Assembly: GCA_047495785.1 (NCBI GenBank)
Contig: JBLDXI010000028.1
Span: 1,612,001-1,676,000 of the forward strand
Direction: 5' to 3'
Origin: Lepidodermella squamata
Lineage: Eukaryota > Gastrotricha
DNA: 64,000 nucleotides
Shown piece by piece: positions 32,001 through 41,990 of this stretch (positions within the stretch are counted from its first letter, which is position 1; every line of letters starts with the position of its first letter). The notes under the pieces are model-generated. The model made no database searches and had not been told where the DNA came from. It saw nothing but the letters and a program-made list of their open reading frames with translations. The position numbers were made by a program, and so were the translations under genes.

Positions 32001-32335
32001 TGGCCCAGGATAGAACTACTTGGAGACAAAAAATTCATAGTTATTTTGGTGAAATTGAAATATCAGAGTAAGGATGAGTTTTTGAGGTTGACGATCAGGA
32101 TAGGTAGCTTGCTACCGGTCCTCCTCCGACACTCGGTTCGCTTGGCGTGAACAAAATTTACATCACGCCCGGCGAATTGGGTACACCGGAGTGAATTTTA
32201 TTTTATCATTTTTCCTTCTCATTTTTGTTTCTTCGTTTCTGTACTTGAACTCAATTGTTTTTGTTATGTTATTGTTGATCAATTAATGAAGGAAAAGATA
32301 AAATAAAGAAAATGCTATGCTATGCTATGCTATGC
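29039..32335 (+). mobile_element. RTE-type non-LTR retrotransposon, nearly complete
   Basis: The element carries one long frame with endonuclease and reverse transcriptase, a short 3' tail and a terminal simple repeat (TGCTA)n at about 32311-32335. Short repeat tails are typical of RTE elements. It is flanked by TAATTGAGG at 29030-29038 and 32336-32344, a likely 9-bp target duplication. The left part is a (TTAA)n run to about 29065, after which the endonuclease frame begins without a start codon, so the insertion is slightly 5' truncated. It separates the broken group D gene from the receptors that follow. Confidence 0.85.
29066..32071 (+). CDS. RTE-type endonuclease / reverse transcriptase polyprotein
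   Basis: First ATG at 29132 gives 979 residues, but the homologous frame is open from 29066 (WSTWGTQNFSTGKD, the start of an exonuclease-endonuclease-phosphatase domain), so the natural N-terminus is lost. Numbered from 29132: endonuclease about 1-225 with LIGQEFR, GGDLNGE and the closing GPDHLLL; a basic linker; reverse transcriptase with IPVPKKGDLNKCNNYRGISL, FMDLEKAYDFVDR, GLRQGCPLSPLLF and the catalytic FADD at 712-715; and the RTE-like tail LRWYGHVARMDP, RGRPKLRWIDC, LAQDRTTWR. The protein would copy its own RNA into nicked target DNA. No internal stop, so the copy is young. No RNase H or integrase. Confidence 0.92.
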   Translation, partial: WSTWGTQNFSTGKDKTAPAAQEMKDRQIDVLIGQEFRKKGKGKKSVNGVCVLHSGVDASAARNRDGVVTFTAENPEILITGDEMIDERLQIVKLKIGKQKIIIMNIYAPAESGTDALDIFIAKVESKLEELERSKDSDEIILIGGDLNGEIAKGVEESDVIGEYASQTGNEKGERWFDFASRNGYCFINTFFPNCGYTFFRHHKTTGETRRSFIDYLLLPQYLRKNVFACETIADACLGPDHLLLCVRMRFELDRKNDIVEEAWRTAHERLEQPNFSNKLKQVMDQKLSDVDRTISAEDVWLKLKTLEAESAKICGKKRVRKNGKRTRWWGNKTRKKAAAKKRKFKLFAKERKRLDELGVATSADLNKLWDDYVEERNSEKKVIRQAKDEVKKELGNKFYALRDKPQEAQSFFWHLIASLTKGSGKHDYKIVIEDENGRILSDKIQVADRWRRYFMGVVDGVEILAEEINKLNENLEFTSKCEMRVMKPITRDEIQLAISKEKLRKSPGLDEIRLEMLNALQNSKIEWLEFLFNKIWAEKRVPDDFLNLILIPVPKKGDLNKCNNYRGISLISIVAKCYARILEKRLRDEINIKLEEFQHGFMQNKGTGDCTFILRQIMEKIIEFNRSIFITFMDLEKAYDFVDRDQVWKALEDLGVSRDLIDNIKALYRDSIATVRVNGVSAKPFRVTKGLRQGCPLSPLLFIAVFNVVCKRVKLEKTGIPLTDDEWLMLLAFADDTALLSQDSEKMQLIIDIFVEACGHLGLKINVPKTKFMRVNKNDCNLHLPFSIYGQYIEEVDEFVYLGSVITSDGRCKADVRTRLEKGNKAFGAMRKYIFGNRSVPTKEKMKCLKGVVDATIMHGSESWTLTSEDARRLDVGYMRYLRKICGVTLRDRIRNEVIRNMCGSEQFTFKIARRQLRWYGHVARMDPVRLASQMRYWQPPDDTWSRPRGRPKLRWIDCIKKHLNKIGINNFEEADALAQDRTTWRQKIHSYFGEIEISE

Positions 32336-32344
32336 TAATTGAGG

Positions 32345-33351
32345 AGCACAGGCGAGTCGATGTTATCCTGACTCCCATATTAAATGCCATATCCCGCCCC
32401 CTCGCCGCTGCCTTCCGAGCGCATCATGCCGTCTTTTGAAGCAAATGAGACCGCTAATTAGCAGCATAAGGGGTTATCAGGAGGAACTACGCCCTATTAA
32501 CACGCTGTTCCACGTTTCAAGCGCAAGTTTGCGATCGAATTACGCTTGCTGGCAAGCTTGTGGAAATGATCAATTAGAAGTAATCTGTTTCAGAGCAAAA
32601 AGCGGCGTGAAGGGCTGGCATCACCGGATGAACACCGTGGCTAATAACACTGGCTAACTGTTATTGTTAACCTTTAACCTTGTTAACCTTTACTGGTAAT
32701 CCTGATGTATAGAGCTAAGTTGGAAAACTACGTCTCTTCGATTCATCTCGATAAGTCGTTTTGTGGACACTTTTTCCGACGCGCGCGACGACTTGAATGG
32801 TCGAATGACCCGCTATAAGTTGCGAGCAAACCTATGGAATATTTCTCCATGTGACCTATTTTTAATGGTTGCACCTTGCACCTTCAAAAAAACATTCAAG
32901 CGTTGTCAGGAAACATCATCAGCGATTCTTATCAACAAATTTACTTTGTTTTAAACATCCAGGCTATATATGTAGTTCGAATAATCACATAAATAATTTC
33001 GAAGTTTAGTTCTTCTCCGCGCAGTTTGGTGAGTGCATCTCGTTTGAACTTTAATGACTTCGCCTATTTTCCATGACACAATACGTTGGTTCGCAGCCTG
33101 ATGGGAGCAATTGAAAAGCGTTAATGTTCCGCACGAACGCGTGAGCATGACGAGTGCTTTGTTTATAGGAGCGAAGCAAAGAATAAAGACCGCTGTGTGT
33201 TTACCTAGAAATTTACCTTCAGCAAACACGCGGAGATCATGTTATATATGGAAGTATGTTTGCTCCGCGCTGACGGAAGCAAGTTATTACAATCGACCGA
33301 TGAATTCCTCGTACCAGGCGTCGACTTTGAATATATCAAACGGCATGAATT
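32345..33351. other. Non-coding interval after the retrotransposon
   Basis: No supportable gene. The DNA downstream of the target duplication is ordinary spacer. Several short frames on both strands (32436-33498) overlap and lack family likeness. Confidence 0.45.
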
Positions 33352-34506
33352 ATGATCAGATGCAAGTTGGCGCCATATCTGTTCATTGCCGTAATGATTG
33401 GAAAGTGTCTTGCAAGTCCGAGCGATCCAAGGACTAGTGAAATGCTGCGGAACTGTAGCCACCTTCTGCCAGAAACCTACACACCAACTTGCTTGCATGG
33501 AAATTCAAACGCCCCGGATTGGCCGTGTCAAGATACCAACGTTACCGCTATCTTCCACCTGCGAGTGTTTCGAGATATAGACGATGTGGAGGAAACATTG
33601 TCAGTCTCAGGATCAATCCGTTTTGACTGGAATGTATCATGCGAGAACTATGACTATCCTATGCCGAAAACCTTTTTCTTCCTGGACCAAGGCTCGGCTT
33701 GGGCGCCACATATTAACCATCAAAACACGGTTTATAGCTACGGCATGACTGATGGATTTTCTGGACGATTTTACGTACAACTGCCATTTGGCGTGAAACA
33801 AACCTTGAGCTTTTCACTGCAACGCTACGGCATTTTCACCTCCTACTGCCTGATGGATCTGATAAATTTCCCCTTCGACACGCAAGAGTGCTCTGTAATT
33901 TTCATGATTCAAGAAAACCAGAATGGAGCAAGGTTCACAAATCTAGATGTCGTAATTCTGCCTGGCTTCATGCAACTCGGTCACGATTGGACTTTTATCA
34001 ATGCATCGACAGAGATTGGGACGATTTTCATCGATGGAAACCGCAGCTCAGCCATCTATAAACTCAAAATGGCCAGAAAATCGGCTTCTTACGTTTACAA
34101 TTTGATGCTTCCATCTTGTCTGTTAGCTAGCCTCAACCTATTCGCTTTCTTTCTCCCTCCTCAAGAGGCGGATCGACCGGTTTTCACGATGACTCTGCTG
34201 CTGGCGATAACTTTTCTTCAAACTGATATCAATAACAGAATTCCAATGAAGCCTTATAGAATATTGCTGTTGAACTACACCAATTTTTGTGCTGTAATTT
34301 CGTGGCTATGCACAGCCTATTCTCTAGCTTCAATTTATTGTTTCAGAAACATACGAGGTTTATCGAAGCGTATTATCTGTAATTCAAGTGGAGGATATAG
34401 CATACAAGTAATATTTATGATAGATTTAACAATGTTCACTCTTGTATCAATCGCTTTTCTATCTCTGAATCTCTACGCACTCTCTGTGGCACTTTTTATA
34501 ATATAA
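33352..34506 (+). CDS. Cys-loop receptor (pLGIC) subunit, group H (single member)
   Basis: A 384-residue single-exon subunit. Signal peptide about 1-21, then RNCSHLLPETYTPTC. The W-x-P motif is unusual: WAPHINHQN (117-125). The Cys-loop is C166-C180 (CLMDLINFPFDTQEC), followed by MIQENQNGARF. Loop C region holds DGNRSSAIY. Pre-M1 is atypical: KMARKSASYVYNLMLP lacks the RR.P of the others. M2 is DRPVFTMTLLLAITFLQTD. M3 leads to a short basic loop FRNIRGLSKRIICNSSGGYS. The stop is 25 bp from the stop of the convergent group D gene, so the two mRNAs must overlap at their 3' ends. GAATAAAAG directly follows the stop. Confidence 0.92.
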   Translation: MIRCKLAPYLFIAVMIGKCLASPSDPRTSEMLRNCSHLLPETYTPTCLHGNSNAPDWPCQDTNVTAIFHLRVFRDIDDVEETLSVSGSIRFDWNVSCENYDYPMPKTFFFLDQGSAWAPHINHQNTVYSYGMTDGFSGRFYVQLPFGVKQTLSFSLQRYGIFTSYCLMDLINFPFDTQECSVIFMIQENQNGARFTNLDVVILPGFMQLGHDWTFINASTEIGTIFIDGNRSSAIYKLKMARKSASYVYNLMLPSCLLASLNLFAFFLPPQEADRPVFTMTLLLAITFLQTDINNRIPMKPYRILLLNYTNFCAVISWLCTAYSLASIYCFRNIRGLSKRIICNSSGGYSIQVIFMIDLTMFTLVSIAFLSLNLYALSVALFII

Positions 34507-34531
34507 GAATAAAAGTTCATAATACAAAAGA

Positions 34532-35683
34532 TTAATGGAGAAAACCAGATTTAGCTGCAACATCCAACGCATAGCCATTCATTGCAAGAAACATTAAAAA
34601 GCCCAGTAAAGCGAAAACAGTGTCAATAATGCGAAAATACCGGATCCGTTGCTTTCCTCTAATCGTAATTTTCTTGCGGAACCACTTCGAGAAAATGCTG
34701 ATCATACCACACATGGCAAGAGAGTAGACTGTCAAGGCCCACGAGAAGAAAATTCCTATAGCAGTATAGGTTGAAAGGAACATTCTTTGCGGCTTCTCAG
34801 GGACATGGCTTAGAATGTTGTTCTGGAGAAACGTCTGAGCCAGTAGCAACGTCATGCTTATCATAGGCCGATCAGCCGAAGATGCTTCAATGAAAAGCGA
34901 AGCTAGGCTGAGGCTCGACAGTAGCACGCATGGAACAAGCAAGTTGACGACATAAAATTCAGGTGAGCGCCTGAATTTGAAGGAAATATTCGCTGAACTA
35001 CGATTCCCTAGCATATCCACCATTCCAATTACAGAGCTAGTGCCCAGAAGAAGCCAACCAGTTTTTTCAGTGTTGATGAAAGTCGGCTTGACATCGATGT
35101 TAGCCGCTGAAAAGCCAACTGCACTAACAAATTCTTGCATCGTAAATTCGATCTTGCATGTTTGTTCATCGAATGGGAAATTGGCGAAATTCAGGTTGCA
35201 CAGAGACGAAAATACGCCATATCTTTGCCAAGTGAATTCCAGCGTGCTATTCTTTAGATTTTTCACAAATAGCCGGCTGTTGAACCCAGAAGTCATGCCG
35301 TAGTCGTCGTCTGTGTTCTTGTGGTTGATATTAGGCCTCCAAAAGTAGTACGGATCCAGGTAAACTGTCTTCTGCCTTGGGTAGTAGAAGTCCTCGCAAA
35401 TCACGTTCCATGACACTCTTAGCGACCCAGAAAATGTGAAAACCTCAGTTATGTCGTTGATCTCGTGAAGATATTCAGCTTGAATGAGAGCTGTGACTTT
35501 AGTTTGCTTGCATATGGCTGTAGTGGCAGATCCGCCTTCAAGGCATGTTGGGGAGTAGATTTCAGGCGAAACGTGCGAGCAATTCTCCATGATCTCAATC
35601 ATCTGCTGCTGAACCATCTCCAGCAGTTGACAGCCCGCTGGAGGGAAAAGTATGAGGAAAAGACTGAATTTCCAGAAGTTCAT
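34532..35683 (-). CDS. Cys-loop receptor (pLGIC) subunit, group D
   Basis: A 383-residue single-exon subunit. Signal peptide 1-18 (ILFPPAGCQLLE), then QQQMIEIMENCSHVSPEIYSPTC. Cysteines sit exactly as in the gene at 24313 (Cys-loop C162-C176, CNLNFANFPFDEQTC). The W-x-P motif is WRPNINHKN. Loop C region is LGNRSSANI. M2 is DRPMISMTLLLAQTFLQNN. The loop to M4 contains FSKWFRKKITIRGK. It is closer to the broken D copy at 27754 (SMTLLLA, ILSHVP.KPQRMF) than to those at 24313 and 26219. It converges with the group H gene. Confidence 0.93.
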   Translation of the reverse strand: MNFWKFSLFLILFPPAGCQLLEMVQQQMIEIMENCSHVSPEIYSPTCLEGGSATTAICKQTKVTALIQAEYLHEINDITEVFTFSGSLRVSWNVICEDFYYPRQKTVYLDPYYFWRPNINHKNTDDDYGMTSGFNSRLFVKNLKNSTLEFTWQRYGVFSSLCNLNFANFPFDEQTCKIEFTMQEFVSAVGFSAANIDVKPTFINTEKTGWLLLGTSSVIGMVDMLGNRSSANISFKFRRSPEFYVVNLLVPCVLLSSLSLASLFIEASSADRPMISMTLLLAQTFLQNNILSHVPEKPQRMFLSTYTAIGIFFSWALTVYSLAMCGMISIFSKWFRKKITIRGKQRIRYFRIIDTVFALLGFLMFLAMNGYALDVAAKSGFLH

Positions 35684-37725
35684 TCAGACGAAGCATAAAA
35701 ATCGTGGAAAACAGCAGAACCTATCTTTGCGTGACTGAGGTTGGTTGCCTAGGTTTGACTCGCTGAATGATGGGAGAAACGGTGCAAGCTTCGATTTTGC
35801 CTGAGAAGGTGATAAATGACAAGAAGCAGCCTTAAAAATTTCAATAAAAGCTTTGATTAGGAATATTCTTTGATATGTCTATATAATACACTGAAATAAT
35901 GCGAGCTGCTTTGTGTCACGAAAATCGATCAATCGCGCCAGACGCCTGACTAGTGGGGGAATACCGTCAGAGGGTTTATCTTATATAAAAAAATCAGGGA
36001 TGCTCAGTAAGTTATCCGCACATTTTACGGGACGCCCGATCACCAACATGGGAAATAAATTACTTGCAAAATGCGTCAAAGGGGGTTGGCTCAGTAACAT
36101 GTTCTTATCGATTTTTAGTATTCGACGGTTAAATTTATATTACCGTGTAATTGTTTCATGCTCAGAGCATCGTAAGGTAAACATCAAATTAGAATTCTCC
36201 TATCACGACAGTTGTGATCGAGCATTGATAAAAACTATGAAATTATAATAGCGAGGTATGATATGACCTAGGAAAAAACATGGCCGAACTGGTATTACTG
36301 GAACTACATTTTTGCAAAGAACATTTCGGGACGAGTCATTAAAAGCTGCATCTTCATTCATTTATTCTGAGATCAGAGATAAATGATTCACGATAATGTT
36401 ACGGGTTCGCAGTGACGTCAAGATAATTCGCATTGAAAATAGTTAGTAAGAGAACCATACGATTATTGAGTGCCATCAAATCGAAGGTCTAATCTGCTGG
36501 TTGTATGCAAGCGCAAATTTGCGAGCGTCTGTGCATTTGTCTGCCTACTAGCGAGTACATTCGTTGTCTCTCCGCGCGGTATAATCATTTTATGCTTAAT
36601 CATGTATATCATCGATGACAATGGGAAAAATTACCTGGAATACAGGTATGTACGCAGCCAGCTGCAGTTCCCTATGCTCGGAGGTGTCAGAATGAAAAAT
36701 CGGAAACACCCAAACAACAGCAAATACATATGTAATAGGTTTTTGCAGTATGAAAAGCTCGAGCTATTTGTGTGAGCGTCATAGGCAAAAATAGATTTAA
36801 TAAAAATTACGGAAAAATCTCGTATTTTATCATATCATAACTTCGTTTTCGAAATGTCAAAAGCGACAAGTTCAATGTTGGAAGCAAGCGAATGCCACTC
36901 TTCGCCTCGTCATTCTTCTCAACCCACCAGCCCTGTGGTGCTCAAACATTTTCGACTACAGGCGATTTTGGCGATACTCACGACGTACGATCTCCAACCG
37001 TCTCGTACCGTCTTGATATTTTCATTTGGAATCGGCCTCAGAGACTGATTTTTTTCGTTCAATCATTGATTTCCAATATATGTACCGGTTTTAGTGCCGC
37101 TGACAGTTTACTGATTTTCAAATAGGGTAAAAATATAATTAAAATAGCCACATCCTATCCTATTGTTTACATTGGTCCAGGGTCATGAAATGAGTATTTG
37201 CCCCATTTTTCAGCCGGTTTTCAGTCGAAAACCGTGGGATGCGAGCAATGCGAACGCTATTTCTCTGATGACTTTTCCGAAAAAGTACCCAAAAATGAAC
37301 CAACAAGTCACCGCAATTTCTCAGGTTTATCGAAATGATAAGGCGACCACAAAATTGGGCCTGAGGGTCTTTCGATGGTCGCTATCCCAAATTTTTAAAA
37401 GCTCAGATATAAACAAAATAAAACGTTTGCATGCAAAAGTCTCGACCGGCCGCACTGAGCTCTGAGGCCAAAAAAGCTGGGACCGAATTTGCGCACCACT
37501 GCACCAGCCTATCGATAGATAAAGGCTCTTAGATATGTTTCTTCTCAATCAGCTCTCCACACAGAGGCGCAATTTGTTTTCCTTCTGAAAATGACTGATA
37601 AATTCTCAGTCGAATAGTAAGATTAGTTTATTGTCAACCCAAAAATGTTCATTAATGTCGGAGGTTATGGAAAAATCAATTCAAATTGTGATCAACGCAA
37701 TAAAGTTGTATGCATGTACGAATCA
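35684..37725. other. Two-kb non-coding interval
   Basis: I could not support any gene on either strand. A 111-codon frame at 35913-36248 lacks an ATG start and any recognisable domain; other frames are shorter. No terminal inverted repeats stood out. This is the largest stretch in the window for which I have no explanation. Confidence 0.4.
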
Positions 37726-38868
37726 TCACATCCCAGCGACCGATGCTGCATATAAGTTGAGTGCGACGATGCTTGATAACGCCGTCACGAAAGCGACTAC
37801 GTCGAACATGCGAGAATGCTTCAACTTCACCGGGCTGCTTAGTTTGATAGGCAAAAAGACCCTGAGTGACCTTGAAAACCATTTGACGTCATTGGAACAT
37901 GCACACAGAAACAGGGTGTAGACAGTGCAGGCCCAAGAGATGATAGCGCAGACGTCGCAGTAAGTTGCCAGAAAAATCCTGGTCGGCTTCGACGGAACGT
38001 GCTCGTCAATCATTGATTGCAAGAATGTCAAAGCTAGAAGTATGGTCATGGTGAAAGCCGGCCGATCAGGCATGTCTGGATCAATGAGAAATGAGAACAT
38101 TTCTAATGTAGCGAGAAGGCATGACGGCACCATGATACTGTAGATGAAAAAGTCTGGAACGCGTCGAAAATGAATTGTGAAAATGGCCACGCTTCGGTTG
38201 CCTTCAACGTTTATAACATCCTTTTCACTGAACGTTGAAACCATGCTCCAGCCAGTACCTACTCGCAGAAAATCAGGCTGTATGACGAATTTAGTTTGAA
38301 CAATCCTCGCAGCTCCAAAGTTTTCCTGCAACATGAAGACAACGGAACAATTTTGCTCGTCGAACGGGAACTTGTCGAGAATCATCGGGCATGCTGAGAA
38401 GAAAACACCGTATCTTTGCCACACGAAGCCCAGTGTGTAATTTTTTGTCATTTTCATATACATTCGCCCGGCAAATCCTTCAATCATGCCGTAGTTATTC
38501 ACCGTATTTTTGTGATTCAGCCTTGGCTTCCAAATCGCTGATTCGTCGACGTAGAAATGCTTGATAGGTAGAGGTGAACGATAGTTATCACAAGGCGTTT
38601 CCCAGTTGAGTCTAGCCGATGCTGTGATAGTCCATGACTCTTCAACTTCGTTGATACCGTAGAAGTTCTCGGCTGATAGGATGAGGGTGATATTTGTGAT
38701 GTTGCACCACGGCCAGTTCAGGCCAGCTTCGAAAAGACTGTTGTCACAAGTTGGCACGTAAAATTCAGGGGAGACATGGCTGCAGTTTCTCAGCAGTTCT
38801 TCCTGACGAGGCCGGAAGAATTCCTGGCCAGCAACGCAGTTCAGTGACAGGAGTAGTAAGATAATCAT
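37726..38868 (-). CDS. Cys-loop receptor (pLGIC) subunit, group E
   Basis: A 380-residue single-exon subunit. Signal peptide 1-14, then FRPRQEELLRNCSHVSPEFY and the E mark PTCDNSLFEAGLNWPWCNITN. Extracellular cysteines are at 29, 41, 55 and 93. The W-x-P motif is WKPRLNHKN, the Cys-loop C160-C174 (CPMILDKFPFDEQNC) and the next strand FMLQENFGAARI. Loop C region is EGNRSVAIF and pre-M1 RRVPDFFIYSIMVP. M2 is DRPAFTMTILLALTFLQSM, followed by DEHVPSKPTRIF. The M3-M4 loop is somewhat longer than in other groups (about 33 residues, KWFSRSLRVFLPIKLSSPVK). It diverges from the C-type gene at 39567 across a 698-bp shared upstream region. Confidence 0.93.
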   Translation of the reverse strand: MIILLLLSLNCVAGQEFFRPRQEELLRNCSHVSPEFYVPTCDNSLFEAGLNWPWCNITNITLILSAENFYGINEVEESWTITASARLNWETPCDNYRSPLPIKHFYVDESAIWKPRLNHKNTVNNYGMIEGFAGRMYMKMTKNYTLGFVWQRYGVFFSACPMILDKFPFDEQNCSVVFMLQENFGAARIVQTKFVIQPDFLRVGTGWSMVSTFSEKDVINVEGNRSVAIFTIHFRRVPDFFIYSIMVPSCLLATLEMFSFLIDPDMPDRPAFTMTILLALTFLQSMIDEHVPSKPTRIFLATYCDVCAIISWACTVYTLFLCACSNDVKWFSRSLRVFLPIKLSSPVKLKHSRMFDVVAFVTALSSIVALNLYAASVAGM

Positions 38869-39566
38869 TTTTCTCCTATTTCAAACTTGTAGACTAAAAT
38901 AAGTTCAAAAATCTTGCCAGGATATCTCTCCTCCCTAAATGCGGGATAAACAAGTAATTAAGAACTGTAAGTGCGTACTTGCCGTGCGTCGGCGAAAGCG
39001 TCACGCAAATCTTTAATTCCAAAATATCTGCGATGGAAATTCGGCTGTTTTTTTGCTGCTGTCTCGAGAGGCATCAGAATATTCTGTCAAAACGACGTCA
39101 CGTGTTGAACTTGGGCAAAAAAAACGAGTTTATGACCTAAGAGTCCCTGTGAGCTTTGTAATTACAAACTTTACAACGGACAGGGGCTTATTTACAGCTC
39201 TCCTCATTGATTTTATTCGAAGCGCAATTTTTCCAGGCCAACAGAATTCGTTGGATAATATTGAGTACAAGTTATGCATGTTGATTTATGCTCATATGCG
39301 AAAGTGTACTTCGCATTCACAAGAGCTTCAAATCGAAGAGGTCTGATTCCGGCGACAATGAGATCTGCTAATTTGTTGAATCGATGATGCGCGGATGTCC
39401 TTTGATTGTAAAAAATGAATAATGAGAAAAACAAGAGTAGAAAAATCTGACTTCCTTTTCCTTCGTCATCGATCATTTTGCCGGAAGTTGGCAGCATGCT
39501 GCTTTCAAGAGAAACGCAACTTGGATTGCAGCATCTATTTAATATCTATTTAATGTTTGCATCAAG
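38869..39566. other. Divergent upstream region of a group E and a group C gene
   Basis: About 700 bp that must hold both promoters. I saw no shared motif with the group A or B upstream elements and no coding frame. Confidence 0.45.
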
Positions 39567-40706
39567 ATGTATCACGCTAAAGCTAAAGCGCTATCCCTAC
39601 CTATTTTCTTGAGCTTGTTACCATGCTTCCTTTGTTTCGAAGATCTCTTGCTCCGGAATTGCTCGGAATCGGTTCTACCAACAAATTACGCCCCATTATG
39701 CAGAGAAGGCGCGAGAAGTCCATTAGGCTGCTCTGCGATACCGATTTTATTTGGCTTCTTCCCAGATCGTGTCTACGGAATCAATGATGGTGATGAAACT
39801 TTAACGATATCCGGGCGGATAGAGGCATCATGGACAGTGAAATGCCCCAAGTTTGCTGCGAATCACACAACAACTTTCTATGTCACTGAATCACTGGTCT
39901 GGAAACCACATATGCATCACCGCAATTCGATCAACAACTTTGAAATGCAAGCAGGCTTCACAAGTCGGATGTTCGTTAATTTCGACCCAACTGCCAATAA
40001 TTCTGCGACAAGTAATTGGGTCAAAAATGGAGTTTTTGTATCTTATTGCCCTATGGATTATCGAGACTTTCCATTTGATTCGCAAACTTGCGCATTGGTC
40101 TTTGTCATTCAAGAAAGTGCAGATGCTGTGGTTTTCGAGAATAAGCACCAACGATCTGTTGAGATTTTGCAGCCTTCAGTTAGCCTCAGCTGGGAGTTTG
40201 ACGATTGGCAAGTTCGTATTTTCTCGATCTTTGACAGCTATAACCGAAGTGCAGTGGCGCATGAACTTCGCTTCCGGCGAAAGCCTCAATTTTACATCTA
40301 CAACTTGATGCTTCCTGTTTTCGCTCTGACAAGCCTCGAACTAGCTTGCTTCATCATGCCACCTAACACATCGGATCGCCCAGTTTTCATGGTTACGATC
40401 ATGCTAGCCCTAACTGTATTACAAGGCGAGATAATGAACCGTGTACCTCAGAAGCCGCACAGAATCTTCCTGAGTAATTACACTGATTTGTCAATCCTCA
40501 TCTCCTGGGCGTGTACGGTATACGCTTTATTCACATTCGGTTATGCGAGAATGTATAGAGAATGGTTCAAAAGCAGGCGAAAATCGAACAGTAGCATTTC
40601 GCATGGTCGTTTTGTGGATGCATGTGGAATTTCAGTTGCATCATGTGGTTTCTTGGCTGTTAATGTTTACGCGTTAAGTATAGCCCGAAAAACTGGCTAC
40701 ATTTAA
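39567..40706 (+). CDS. Cys-loop receptor (pLGIC) subunit, group C
   Basis: A 379-residue single-exon subunit. Signal peptide about 1-24, then LLLRNCSESVLPTNYAPLC. It shares the C marks with the gene at 22385: WKPHMHHRN, the Cys-loop CPMDYRDFPFDSQTC (C161-C175), VIQESADAVVF, RRKPQFYIYNLMLP and VLQGEIMNRVPQKPHRIFLSNY. M2 is DRPVFMVTIMLALTVLQGE, with Met at 8'. Loop C region has YNRSAV. The loop to M4 is basic (EWFKSRRKSNSSISHGR). It lies alone on the plus strand among minus-strand E and F genes, 93 bp from the stop of the convergent E gene at 40800. Confidence 0.93.
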   Translation: MYHAKAKALSLPIFLSLLPCFLCFEDLLLRNCSESVLPTNYAPLCREGARSPLGCSAIPILFGFFPDRVYGINDGDETLTISGRIEASWTVKCPKFAANHTTTFYVTESLVWKPHMHHRNSINNFEMQAGFTSRMFVNFDPTANNSATSNWVKNGVFVSYCPMDYRDFPFDSQTCALVFVIQESADAVVFENKHQRSVEILQPSVSLSWEFDDWQVRIFSIFDSYNRSAVAHELRFRRKPQFYIYNLMLPVFALTSLELACFIMPPNTSDRPVFMVTIMLALTVLQGEIMNRVPQKPHRIFLSNYTDLSILISWACTVYALFTFGYARMYREWFKSRRKSNSSISHGRFVDACGISVASCGFLAVNVYALSIARKTGYI

Positions 40707-40799
40707 TGGGAAATCACTGCTTGCAGGCAGCTCATTCAACCTTGAATATAAGAATAATAAGCATAAGCAAACTGGTCTTTACTAAGCATTAATAAAACC

Positions 40800-41990
40800 T
40801 TAAAACAAGCCACTGATATGAACTGCATAGATGTTTAAAGCCACTATTGCGCTAAAGGCTATGAAAAAAGCTGAGACATCGAAAAGACGAGCGAATCTTA
40901 CGCTTTTTAGACATTTCACTGGCAGAATCGATGCACGAAAGCTAACAGTCTTAGAAAACCATTTTACATCATTAGAAAAAGCGCATAGAAACAATGAGTA
41001 AATAGTGCAGACCCAGGATATAATAGCACAAAGGTCACAGTAAGTGCTTAGGAAAATTCGCGTTGGCTTCGCCGGAACTTTGCCGTCGATCTCCGATTGG
41101 AGAAAGGTTAAAGCTAGTAAGATAGTCATAGTAAAAGCTGGCCGATCTGGCATTTCCGGGTCAATAAGAAGAGAAAACATTTCCAAGCATGCTAACAAGC
41201 AAGATGGGACCATCAAGTTGTAGATAAAATAGTCTGGGATGCGTTTGAAGCTGACAGTAAAGACTGCTACGCTTCGATTGCCCTCAACATCCACAACTTC
41301 AACGCCACTGTGATTTGACTTTATGAGCCATCCTTGACCGTCTCGGACGAAATTGCTTAGAAAAGGAAATTTAGTCTGTACAATCCTTGCTGCTCCGTAA
41401 TTTTCCTGAAGCATGAAAACAACAGAACAGTTTTGCTCGTCGAATGGAAACGTTGAGAGGCTCATAGAACAAGAAGACTTGAAAACGCCGTATCGTTGCC
41501 AGACGAAACCAAGCGTGCCGTTTTTTGTCATTTTCATGTACATGCGCCCCGCGAAGCCATCAATCATGCCGTAGTTGTTGACCGTGTTCTTATGGTTCAG
41601 TCTAGGCTTCCAAGTCTGGTCCTCGTTGACGTAGAAGTGCGAGATTGGCTCGTTCGAATGAAAGTTCTTGCACGGTGTTTCCCAGTTAAGCCTTGCAGAT
41701 GCTGTAATCGTCCATGATTCTTGAACTTCGTCGATTTCGTAGAACTGCTCGCCTGAGAGAATCAGCGTCACATTAGTTACAACGCATCGCGGAGGACCTA
41801 TTCCGGCTTCGAACAAGCTGTTATCGCATGTAGGAACGTAGAATTCTGGGGAAACGTGGCTGCAATTTTCTAGCAGTTCATTTTGACGAGGCCTGAACGA
41901 ATCTTGTCCCAACGAACATGCGAGTATGGAAGATGCAAATATAAGCCAACAGTTTTGATAGCAAAACCGCGATGCTTTGAAAATACTCAT
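40800..41990 (-). CDS. Cys-loop receptor (pLGIC) subunit, group E
   Basis: I start at ATG 41990 (396 residues) because it directly precedes a signal-like stretch (WLIFASSILACSLG). An in-frame ATG at 42044 would add 18 residues that do not look like a leader. The E mark CDNSLFEAGIGPPRC follows. The Cys-loop is C174-C188 (CSMSLSTFPFDEQNC), the W-x-P motif WKPRLNHKN and loop C region EGNRSVAVF. M2 is DRPAFTMTILLALTFLQSE. The M3-M4 loop is about 35 residues (NDVKWFSKTVSFRASILPVK). It is the nearest relative of the gene at 37726; both share the run NNYGMI.GFAGRMYMKMTKN.TLGF. Confidence 0.92.
   Translation of the reverse strand: MSIFKASRFCYQNCWLIFASSILACSLGQDSFRPRQNELLENCSHVSPEFYVPTCDNSLFEAGIGPPRCVVTNVTLILSGEQFYEIDEVQESWTITASARLNWETPCKNFHSNEPISHFYVNEDQTWKPRLNHKNTVNNYGMIDGFAGRMYMKMTKNGTLGFVWQRYGVFKSSCSMSLSTFPFDEQNCSVVFMLQENYGAARIVQTKFPFLSNFVRDGQGWLIKSNHSGVEVVDVEGNRSVAVFTVSFKRIPDYFIYNLMVPSCLLACLEMFSLLIDPEMPDRPAFTMTILLALTFLQSEIDGKVPAKPTRIFLSTYCDLCAIISWVCTIYSLFLCAFSNDVKWFSKTVSFRASILPVKCLKSVRFARLFDVSAFFIAFSAIVALNIYAVHISGLF

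Noticed and set aside
35913-36248. 111-codon plus-strand open frame
   Set aside because: No ATG at its start and no family likeness; composition looks like chance.
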